Shown: positions 27,375-34,415 of the stretch, in pieces
How the letters are laid out: every line of letters begins with the position of its first letter
Numbering within the stretch: position 1 is the first letter of the stretch
Translations under genes and position numbers: made by a program
The notes under the pieces: generated by a model
The model's input: the letters and a program-made list of their open reading frames with translations, nothing else
What the model was told of the DNA's origin: nothing
Databases searched by the model: none
NCBI GenBank assembly: GCA_963676355.1
Contig: OY781093.1
Span: forward strand, 372,001-436,000
Source: JAGLOK01 sp963676355
GTDB lineage: Bacteria; Bacillota; Clostridia; Christensenellales; UMGS416
Length of the DNA stretch: 64,000 nucleotides
Direction of reading: 5' to 3'

Positions 27375-27390
27375 CCATGGTATACCATGG
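27375..27390. promoter_or_regulatory. 16-bp perfect palindrome at the start of the TVP38-like gene
   Basis: CCATGGTATACCATGG is a perfect inverted repeat. Its centre, TATACC preceded by TGG, looks like an extended -10 box, and it overlaps the first possible ATG (27387). A protein bound here would block both promoter and start codon. Confidence 0.45.
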
Positions 27391-27395
27391 CATAT

Positions 27396-28115
27396 ATGAA
27401 AGATAAACCCTTATTGAAAAAGAAAATAATGCTTATTTCAGCTTTGGTTCTGATAGTCGTAGCTTTTACTGTTTTGTATTTTGTAATGGCAAAAAACGGT
27501 TGGCTGGATGTATTTAAATCGGTTGAAAAGCTGCAAGAATATATAGCGGGCTTTGGGATTCTGGCGCCGCTTGTTTTTTGCGTGTTGCAGGTTGTGCAGG
27601 TGATAATTTCGCCCATTCCAGGCAACATTACAACTCTTGCCGGAGGCCTTTTGTTTGGCTTTGGAAAAGGTTTTTTAATGTCGTATGTGTCCATTGTGAT
27701 AGGTTCGATGTTGGCGTTTGGACTTGCACGTGCATTTGGTAAGCCGCTAGTTGTAAAGTTGGTTGGTGAAAAAATCACTCATAAATATATGGATGTTTTG
27801 TCATCGCGCCAAAAGGTTGTGTTAGTCTTTATGTTTCTTTTGCCGTTTTTCCCGGATGATGCACTTTGTTTAATAGCTGGGCTTTCAGGGATATCATGGG
27901 GATTTTTTATAGCAATTCAGCTGCTTGCGCGTCCAGCGGGAATACTCTTTTCAGCACTTGTAGGCTCAGGGGCTGTCAGCGTTCCTGTGTGGGGCTGGGG
28001 AATAATAATTGCATTAAGTGTGGGTGTAATGGCACTTTCGGTTAAATATTCACCTCAAATTGATGATTTTATGCGCAAACATGTCATGGATAAATTCAAG
28101 CACAAAAAACGATAG
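27396..28115 (+). CDS. TVP38/TMEM64 (DedA-like) membrane protein
   Basis: This 239-residue integral membrane protein of the SNARE-associated/DedA superfamily has five to six hydrophobic segments, the family's FPDDALCLIAG motif near residue 155 and a Gly-rich NITTLAGGLLFG near residue 75. Family members are thought to move phospholipids or undecaprenyl phosphate across the membrane. Two in-frame ATGs exist (27387 and 27396); neither has a clear ribosome binding site. The second is preferred because the first lies within the palindrome and promoter-like box. It ends exactly where the convergent rsmG ends. Confidence 0.78.
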   Translation: MKDKPLLKKKIMLISALVLIVVAFTVLYFVMAKNGWLDVFKSVEKLQEYIAGFGILAPLVFCVLQVVQVIISPIPGNITTLAGGLLFGFGKGFLMSYVSIVIGSMLAFGLARAFGKPLVVKLVGEKITHKYMDVLSSRQKVVLVFMFLLPFFPDDALCLIAGLSGISWGFFIAIQLLARPAGILFSALVGSGAVSVPVWGWGIIIALSVGVMALSVKYSPQIDDFMRKHVMDKFKHKKR

Positions 28116-28811
28116 CTATCCTTTTTTTATCTTTGAATAGCTTCTTGGATACATGGGATAGAGCTCACCGTACTTTTTAATAATAACCATATACAGTTCA
28201 TCATCTTGCTCAAATGAGCTATATTTTAAAACTTTTGCACTTTCAAGTTTAAACTGTCTTAGCTTTTTTTTCGCATCGTTTAGCTCGGCATTGGCATTCA
28301 TTCCCTTGTATAAAACCAGCTTTCCATCCACTTTAACAAATCCACTTGCAAGTTCAGTAAGTATTGAAAGCCTAGCAACTGCACGGGCTGTAACAATGTC
28401 ATACTTTTCACGATGCGCTCTTTCGTGCGCAAGCTCTTCAGCGCGTGCTTTTATAATTCTCGCGTTGTTTATATTAATAAGCTCCACTGCTTCTTTTAAA
28501 AAGTCCACCTTTTTTCCTGTGGTTTCAACCATAGTAAACTTGATTTTAGGAAAAGCAATCGCAAGCGCGATGGCAGGAAAGCCTGAGCCTGAACCAATAT
28601 CCAACACTTTTTTAGCCTTTTTAACTTCTTTAAGCGCGACGTCATTTAAACTATCTAAAAAGTTTCTGTAAACGCTGTCTTCTTTTTTTATGCGGGTAAG
28701 ATTCATTACCTCATTTTTTTTGTATAAAAATTCGTTGAATTCAAAAAGGTTTTGTATAACTTCGTCCGGAAAATCAGTTCTCTCTTTTAAAACTGCAAAA
28801 AAATCAGTCAT
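28116..28811 (-). CDS. rsmG: 16S rRNA (guanine527-N7)-methyltransferase RsmG
   Basis: This 231-residue methyltransferase makes m7G527 in 16S rRNA. SAM-binding motif VLDIGSGSGFPAIALA, then the TARAVA segment and a VLYKG stretch are typical. The ATG at 28811 is preferred over an in-frame upstream start because GGGAG is 6 bases before it and the protein then begins MTDFF, as in relatives. It overlaps the mnmG end by 8 bases. The mnmE-mnmG-rsmG string is a classic origin-proximal group. Confidence 0.95.
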   Translation of the reverse strand: MTDFFAVLKERTDFPDEVIQNLFEFNEFLYKKNEVMNLTRIKKEDSVYRNFLDSLNDVALKEVKKAKKVLDIGSGSGFPAIALAIAFPKIKFTMVETTGKKVDFLKEAVELININNARIIKARAEELAHERAHREKYDIVTARAVARLSILTELASGFVKVDGKLVLYKGMNANAELNDAKKKLRQFKLESAKVLKYSSFEQDDELYMVIIKKYGELYPMYPRSYSKIKKG

Positions 28812-30672
28812 TTTCTCTCCCTTTAAGGTAAACCATAAGCACTGCGATGTCCGCAGGAGACACTCCCGATATTCTTGAAGCCTGCCCAATGTTTTCCGGT
28901 TTTACTTGATTGAGCTTTTCAGCCGCCTCAAGCCTCAAGCCTTTAATTGAAGTATAATCTATATCGCCCAAGCGCTTGGTTTCCATCTTTTCCTGACGCT
29001 CAACAAGTCGCTGCTGTTTTTGAACATATCCGCTGTATTTAAGTTCTATTTCCACCTGACGTACAATATCTTCTGGATATTTGCCTTCAACCTCAGTTCC
29101 CGTCAGCAAATTGTCAAGCTTGAGTGCCGGACGCTTTATAGCATCGCACACACGCACAGAGGCATTGCCCTTTGGCTTTTCTCCTGTAAGTTCTGCAAAC
29201 CTATCTGCTTTTATAATTATTTTATCAAGCTTTTTTGAAAGCTCTTCTGTGAGCTTTCTTTTTTCCAGCATCTTCTGCATGCGTTCATTTGTTGCAAGAC
29301 CTATTTCATAGCCTATGCCGGTAAGCCTTGCATCGGCATTGTCTTGACGCAAAAGTAATCTGTGCTCTGCGCGGGAGGTCATCATGCGATAAGGCTCTCT
29401 TGTGCCCTTGCTTACAAGGTCATCAATTAAAACTCCAATGTAAGCTTGAGAGCGTGAAAGCACCAGAGGCTCTTTTTTGTCAACAAACCGTGCGGCGTTT
29501 ATTCCTGCAATAAGCCCTTGACCTGCAGCCTCTTCATAGCCTGATGAGCCGTTTATCTGTCCTGCCATGAAAAGCCCTTCAATGTGGCGAACCATAAGGG
29601 AGCTTGTAAGCTGGGTTGAATCTATGCAGTCGTATTCAATAGCATATGCAGGGCGCATCATCTCGCAAGACTCAAGCCCTGGTATTGTGCGAAGCATTTC
29701 AACTTGCACATCATATGGAAGTGAAGAAGACATTCCCTGAACATACATCTCATCAGTTGTTGCGCCTTCTGGCTCAATAAACACCTGATGGCGTTCTTTG
29801 TCTTTAAAATTTACGACTTTGCTTTCAATGGATGGACAGTATCTTGGACCCACTCCATCTATTGCGCCTGAAAATAAAGGCGCGCGATCAATGTTATCAT
29901 TTATTATCTTGTGTGTTTTGGAGTTTGTCCAAGTGAGCCAGCATGGTTGAGTCTTAAAGCTTGGCTTTTCGGTCATAAACGAAAATGATAAATCATCTTC
30001 GCTTCCGGATTGTGGCTCCATTTTTGAAAAATCGATGGTGTTTTTGTTTATTCTTGCGGGAGTTCCTGTTTTAAAGCGCATAAGCTTTATCCCATTGTCT
30101 AAAAGGCTTTGGGATAGCTCATTTGCGGGGAAAAGACCTGAAGGACCTGACGAAACATTATAATCGCCTATTATAACTCTTCCCTTAAGATAGACTCCCG
30201 TGCAAACAACTGCCGCCTTGCATGTGTATTTGCCGCTAATCGCAGTTTCAACTCCTACGATTTTTCCGTCTTTAATGTCAAGTGCAATTGCCTCATCCTG
30301 CTTTAAGTGGATGTTTGTGTTTGTTTCAAGCTGTGCTTTCATATATTCGTGATAGCGCCTCTTGTCAGCCTGTGCGCGCAAAGAGTGAACTGCGGGTCCT
30401 TTTGAGAGGTTTAGCATTTTAATCTGAATCATTGTTTGGTCGATGGCTTTTCCCATTTCGCCGCCCAATGCATCCACCTCGCGAACAATATGTCCCTTGG
30501 AGGTTCCCCCGATTGCGGGATTGCATGCCATTAGTGCAACTGAATCAAGATTTATGGACAAAACAAGTGTTTTGTATCCAAGGCGCGCTGAAGCCAACGC
30601 AGCCTCGCACCCTGCATGCCCTGCGCCTATTACTATTACATCGTATTTATAATCTTCTACTTGCCTACGCAA
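28804..30672 (-). CDS. mnmG: tRNA uridine-5-carboxymethylaminomethyl modification enzyme MnmG
   Basis: This 622-residue FAD enzyme works with MnmE to place the cmnm5 group on wobble uridine 34 of several tRNAs. FAD-binding GAGHAG at residues 16-21, the CNPAIGG stretch, the FRTGTPAR-like LMRFKTGTPARI, and the C-terminal helical domain are intact. The start overlaps mnmE by 16 bases, so the pair is translationally coupled, matching their work as one complex. Confidence 0.96.
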   Translation of the reverse strand: MRRQVEDYKYDVIVIGAGHAGCEAALASARLGYKTLVLSINLDSVALMACNPAIGGTSKGHIVREVDALGGEMGKAIDQTMIQIKMLNLSKGPAVHSLRAQADKRRYHEYMKAQLETNTNIHLKQDEAIALDIKDGKIVGVETAISGKYTCKAAVVCTGVYLKGRVIIGDYNVSSGPSGLFPANELSQSLLDNGIKLMRFKTGTPARINKNTIDFSKMEPQSGSEDDLSFSFMTEKPSFKTQPCWLTWTNSKTHKIINDNIDRAPLFSGAIDGVGPRYCPSIESKVVNFKDKERHQVFIEPEGATTDEMYVQGMSSSLPYDVQVEMLRTIPGLESCEMMRPAYAIEYDCIDSTQLTSSLMVRHIEGLFMAGQINGSSGYEEAAGQGLIAGINAARFVDKKEPLVLSRSQAYIGVLIDDLVSKGTREPYRMMTSRAEHRLLLRQDNADARLTGIGYEIGLATNERMQKMLEKRKLTEELSKKLDKIIIKADRFAELTGEKPKGNASVRVCDAIKRPALKLDNLLTGTEVEGKYPEDIVRQVEIELKYSGYVQKQQRLVERQEKMETKRLGDIDYTSIKGLRLEAAEKLNQVKPENIGQASRISGVSPADIAVLMVYLKGREND

Positions 30673-32015
30673 AATTTTTCAAATATCCTTTCCACTATCT
30701 GTTCATCGATAGTGTCGCCTGTCACTTCGCCCAATGCATGCCATGCATCTTTTATGTCTATTGAAGCAAGGTCTATTGGCACATTGGATTTAAGTGCCTC
30801 TGATGCTTCCTCCAAATGTTTTTTTGCTTTTTTAACAGCCTCCACATGGCGCACGTTTGAAAGCACAGTTTCATTGCGTCCGATTTTATTGACGCCAACA
30901 AAATCAAATATCTTATCTTCCAGCATCACTATATTTGTGTGGTTAAGTGCTGATATGTATATATAGTCGCTTCCGTCAAAGGTTTCTTCTATGATTTTTT
31001 CAGTAACAGCTTTGCCTGTGTCTATTTTGTTTATAACCAAAATGTGAGGTCTTTTTTTAATTCCGTTGTATATTTTTAGATCTTCTACCGTCACGCCTTC
31101 AAGACTGTCCAGTACAAAAAGTATTATATCAGCTCTGTCAATGGTGCTCTCGGCGCGCTCAATCCCCATGCGTTCGATTTCATCACGGCTTTCTCGGATG
31201 CCAGCGGTGTCCACGAGCTTCACTTCAAGCCCGTTTATCTCGACATCGGCTTCCAGTGTGTCGCGCGTTGTGCCGGGTGTGGTGGTGACTATTGCGCGAT
31301 TTTCGCCCATTATTGCATTAAGCAGCGAGGACTTTCCCACATTTGGTCGGCCTGCTATTGCAACAAGCAAACCTTCTTTATATATCCTTCCTCTGTGGGA
31401 AGTTTTAAGAAGGTTGTCTAATTTTATTATCATCTCCGATATTTCAGGAGATATCATCTCGGATGTTTGTTGCTCAACATCATCTTCGGGGTAATCAATG
31501 CAAACTTCAATCTTTGCTAAAAAATCAAGAAGTGTTTCGCGCATTTTTTCCACATCGCCCTTTATTCTGCCGGATAAAGCTGTAAGCGCTGTTTGCGCCG
31601 CAAGAGAAGCGTTTGCTGAGATAAGGTCAGACACGGCTTCAGCTTGGGATAAATCCATCCTGCCATTTAAAAATGCGCGCTTTGTAAATTCTCCGGCCTC
31701 TGCCATCCGGCACCCTGCATTAAGTGCCGCTTCAAGCACAGCTTGGCTCACAGCATAACCGCCATGGCAGAATATCTCCGCAGTGTCATCTCCAGTATAT
31801 GTGTGAGGAGCTTTCATGAAAGCTGCCATAGCGTAGTCTATCACTTTGTCTGCGTTTACTACTTTGCTGTAATAAAGCTTATGGCTTTCATATTCACCCT
31901 TGTGTTTAAATATCTTTTTAAGAGCCGATAAAGCGCCATCTCCGCTTATTCTTATTGCGGCAATCCCCGCCTGTCCCGGAGCTGTGGCTATCGCGGCTAT
32001 CAAATCGTGTTCCAT
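30657..32015 (-). CDS. mnmE: tRNA modification GTPase MnmE
   Basis: This 452-residue protein has an N-terminal formyl-THF-binding domain, a helical domain split around an inserted GTPase, and the C-terminal FCVGK that supplies the conserved Cys. GTPase motifs are GRPNVGKSS (222-230), TTTPGTTRDT, VDTAG and NKID. It works with MnmG on wobble-uridine modification. AGAAAGGAA precedes the ATG. It is the first gene of the operon, with a promoter abutting that of the divergent kinase gene. Confidence 0.96.
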   Translation of the reverse strand: MEHDLIAAIATAPGQAGIAAIRISGDGALSALKKIFKHKGEYESHKLYYSKVVNADKVIDYAMAAFMKAPHTYTGDDTAEIFCHGGYAVSQAVLEAALNAGCRMAEAGEFTKRAFLNGRMDLSQAEAVSDLISANASLAAQTALTALSGRIKGDVEKMRETLLDFLAKIEVCIDYPEDDVEQQTSEMISPEISEMIIKLDNLLKTSHRGRIYKEGLLVAIAGRPNVGKSSLLNAIMGENRAIVTTTPGTTRDTLEADVEINGLEVKLVDTAGIRESRDEIERMGIERAESTIDRADIILFVLDSLEGVTVEDLKIYNGIKKRPHILVINKIDTGKAVTEKIIEETFDGSDYIYISALNHTNIVMLEDKIFDFVGVNKIGRNETVLSNVRHVEAVKKAKKHLEEASEALKSNVPIDLASIDIKDAWHALGEVTGDTIDEQIVERIFEKFCVGK

Positions 32016-32035
32016 AGAATTTCCTTTCTACCCCT

Positions 32036-32063
32036 ATTATAACTGTATAAACGTCAATTACAA
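32036..32063 (-). promoter_or_regulatory. mnmE operon promoter
   Basis: On the minus strand TTGTAA (32058-32063), 16-base spacer, TATAAT (32036-32041). Its -35 abuts the -35 of the divergent promoter. Confidence 0.5.
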
Positions 32064-32093
32064 TTGCAAAAACAAGCTGAGTAGCTATATAAT
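32064..32093 (+). promoter_or_regulatory. Promoter of kinase-like gene
   Basis: TTGCAA (32064-32069), 18-base spacer, perfect TATAAT (32088-32093), then about 28 bases to the start codon. Confidence 0.6.
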
Positions 32094-32121
32094 TTTTCTA
32101 TTACAATCTACAGAGGTTATA

Positions 32122-32631
32122 ATGCAAAAAATATATATTACCGGCTCTGTTGGCAGTGGCAAATCAACATTGGCAAGAGAATTGTCTTTAAAACTAAATA
32201 TTCCACACTATGAGCTTGACCATGTAGTTCATGAACGAATCTCAAATGATAAAAGAGGAAACAGAAAGAGAGACGAAACTAAAAGAGATAAAATGTTTGT
32301 TGATATTATTTATTCAGATAAATGGATTATAGAAGATGGCTTAAGAGATTATTTTAGAAAAGGTTTAGTCAATGCTGATACAATTATTTTGCTTGATATT
32401 CCAATAAATATAAGAAAATATAGAATTATTATAAGATGGATAAAACAAAATCTAAGAATTGAACATTGCACATATAAGCCTACATTTACAATGTTAAGAT
32501 GGCTGCTAAATGAAAATCAAAAGTTTGAAAATAATAAAAAAACATTTCTTGAGAGTTTAAAGAAATATAGCAACAAACTTATAATCCTAAATCCAAATAA
32601 AGTAAAAGAGTTTTTAGTAGACAGTTTATGA
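32122..32631 (+). CDS. Adenylate-kinase-like P-loop protein (topology modulation type)
   Basis: This 169-residue P-loop protein has Walker A GSVGSGKST at residues 8-16, an ELDHV segment, IIEDG (Walker B-like) and many Lys/Arg. It resembles the FlaR/'DNA topology modulation protein' family of nucleotide-kinase fold proteins, whose substrates are uncertain. The ATG at 32122 is chosen because GAGG sits 5 bases upstream and the P-loop follows at once; the longer in-frame extension reads through the promoter. Its DNA is visibly richer in A and T than its neighbours, which may point to transfer. Confidence 0.72.
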   Translation: MQKIYITGSVGSGKSTLARELSLKLNIPHYELDHVVHERISNDKRGNRKRDETKRDKMFVDIIYSDKWIIEDGLRDYFRKGLVNADTIILLDIPINIRKYRIIIRWIKQNLRIEHCTYKPTFTMLRWLLNENQKFENNKKTFLESLKKYSNKLIILNPNKVKEFLVDSL

Positions 32632-32681
32632 CGTTATCAATATAAATTGCAAAAAAGCTCTTACTATAATAATATAAAAAA

Positions 32682-33236
32682 ATGGAAACTTACGATGAAC
32701 TGGTAGATATCATAAAAAACTGCGGAGGGTGCGGGCTTTCAAAGAAACGTACTATTGCAGTTCCAGGAGAAGGACCGCTTGATGCAAAGATAATGTTTGT
32801 CGGCGAAGGACCAGGCAGAGACGAGGATTTATCTGGGCGTCCTTTTGTAGGTGCGGCAGGAAAGCTGCTTTCAAAAATATTAAAAGCAGTTGATATAGAT
32901 AGAGAATCGGTATATATTACAAATATCGTAAAATGCCGCCCGCCGGGAAACCGAAATCCTTCAGATGAGGAAGCTAAAACATGCCTTGATTATCTTAGAC
33001 ATCAGGTAGCTATGATTCATCCGAAAATAATTGTCTGCTTAGGCTCTGTTTCCGCGAAAAATATAATAGACAAGGATATTAGAATAAGTCGCGTGCGTGG
33101 TCAGGTTTTTGAGAGAAATGGATATGTTATAATACCGACCTACCATCCCTCTGCATTGCTTCATAATGAAAATCTGAAGCGGCCTACGTGGGAAGACTTT
33201 AAACTGATAAAGGCGAAACTTAAAGAATATGAATAA
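32682..33236 (+). CDS. Uracil-DNA glycosylase, family 4 (Fe-S)
   Basis: This 184-residue enzyme removes uracil from DNA. Four cysteines fit the 4Fe-4S cluster of family 4: Cys14, Cys17, Cys85 (in VKCRPP) and Cys101. The active-site motif is GEGPGRDEDLSGRPFVGAAG (residues 41-60) and the C-terminal motif contains YHPSALL. Length is on the short side but normal. No ribosome binding site is seen; TATAAT (32665-32670) is 11 bases before the ATG, so the mRNA leader would be about 5 bases. The end overlaps the next gene, a paralogue, by 8 bases. Confidence 0.92.
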   Translation: METYDELVDIIKNCGGCGLSKKRTIAVPGEGPLDAKIMFVGEGPGRDEDLSGRPFVGAAGKLLSKILKAVDIDRESVYITNIVKCRPPGNRNPSDEEAKTCLDYLRHQVAMIHPKIIVCLGSVSAKNIIDKDIRISRVRGQVFERNGYVIIPTYHPSALLHNENLKRPTWEDFKLIKAKLKEYE

Positions 33237-33801
33237 ACAAGAACAGATTAATAAAGTATATAGTGAACTTAATTCAAAGCTTAATGCAGCACAGATTTTT
33301 GTGCCGGGAGAAGGCGCGCCAGATGCAAAGCTTATGCTTATCGGGGAAGCCCCCGGAGCAAAAGAAACTGAGCTTGGACGTCCATTTGTCGGAGCGGCCG
33401 GAAAAAACCTCGATGAATTTTTAGAAGTTATCCACAGAAAGCGCGAAGATATTTATATATCAAACGTTGTAAAATTCAGGCCGTATAAAATACATCCGAA
33501 TAGAGGAACAAAATCAAACCGTCCGCCAAAAACCGGCGAGATAAAGCTGTGCCTTCCATATCTATATAAAGAGATTGAAATCATATCTCCTTCAATTATA
33601 GTGACACTTGGAAACACCGCTTTAAAATCTGTATCCGGTGAGAGTACCATAAAGATTGGCGACTGTCATGGACAAATTATGCCCTACAATGAAGACATCT
33701 CTATCTTTGCCCTATACCATCCTGCAAGCATAATTTACAATCGATCGCTTGCAAAAGTGTATCGACAGGACTTAGAGCATTTATCGGAGATTATTGAGTA
33801 A
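33229..33801 (+). CDS. Uracil-DNA glycosylase-like paralogue without Fe-S ligands
   Basis: This 190-residue protein shares the glycosylase motifs with the gene before it: GEAPGAKETELGRPFVGAAG (residues 39-58) and YHPASII near residue 163. Three of the four cluster cysteines are gone: none near the N-terminus, and Phe83 replaces the Cys in VKFRP. Only Cys108 remains at the fourth position. There is an insertion (KIHPNRGTKSNRPPKT) after the VKFRP motif. It is therefore a cluster-free relative, with activity on uracil or another base unknown. It overlaps the upstream paralogue by 8 bases. Confidence 0.82.
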   Translation: MNKQEQINKVYSELNSKLNAAQIFVPGEGAPDAKLMLIGEAPGAKETELGRPFVGAAGKNLDEFLEVIHRKREDIYISNVVKFRPYKIHPNRGTKSNRPPKTGEIKLCLPYLYKEIEIISPSIIVTLGNTALKSVSGESTIKIGDCHGQIMPYNEDISIFALYHPASIIYNRSLAKVYRQDLEHLSEIIE

Positions 33802-34385
33802 CTTATTCACCGTTATCCACAAATATTTGTTAACAATGTGCATAACCGATATTTACGGTTCATATATTCAATGTGATTTATGGGGTTTTCCACAGCTTAT
33901 GTCACACATTCTCTCTAAATGTGCATAACTAGGCAAAAACAGCCCTAATTTACGAGAATTTTACAATTGCAACAAAAAAGATAAAGTTTTGATAATGTGG
34001 ATAAGTTATTAATAAATAATTTACAGTGTTACAAAGATGAAATAATTAGGTGAGAATTTTAACATTATTGCATAGGTTTGAAAAATTACCAGCAAAATAG
34101 TCAAAGTTTTATTTATTGAACAAATCGCAGGCTGTACCTTTTTTGGTATCAAATTTATCAATGGAACAAATTTTAACAAAACTCTTTAGAAATATAAAAA
34201 CGCGTTGCAAAAATTTAAATTAAATAAGCTGCTAGATAAGAACATACTATCGTAAATTTAGAATAAATATATTTGCACAAATATTTTGAGTTGTGGATAT
34301 CTTTTGGAAATTGTGGATAAGTTTTTGCTCGAATTAGCCATTAGTTTTCATATTATTAATAAATAAGATATAATTATGTGATAAG
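33802..34385. other. oriC: Candidate replication origin (DnaA-box cluster)
   Basis: An AT-rich gap with no gene. Perfect DnaA boxes TTATCCACA lie at 33813-33821 (plus), 33996-34004 (minus) and 34312-34320 (minus). One-mismatch boxes lie at 33837-33845 and 33920-33928 (both TTATGCACA, minus), 33886-33894 (TTTTCCACA, plus) and 34292-34300 (ATATCCACA, minus); TTATTCACC at 33803 is a weaker match. Very AT-rich stretches at about 34005-34025 and 34195-34290 could be the unwinding element. mnmE-mnmG-rsmG and dnaX-recR nearby run away from it. dnaA and dnaN are not in the window, so the call is inference. Confidence 0.6.
34369..34374 (+). promoter_or_regulatory. -10 box of the solute-binding lipoprotein gene
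   Basis: TATAAT lies 41 bases upstream of the chosen start (34416), at the right edge of the DnaA-box region. No convincing -35 is seen. Confidence 0.4.
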
Positions 34386-34415
34386 ATGTTTTTCACTAAA
34401 TTTGGAAGTAACTTT

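Noticed and set aside
31900..32121. N-terminal extension of the kinase-like protein
   Set aside because: The extension runs through the start of mnmE and both promoters; the P-loop begins right after the ATG at 32122, which has a GAGG site.
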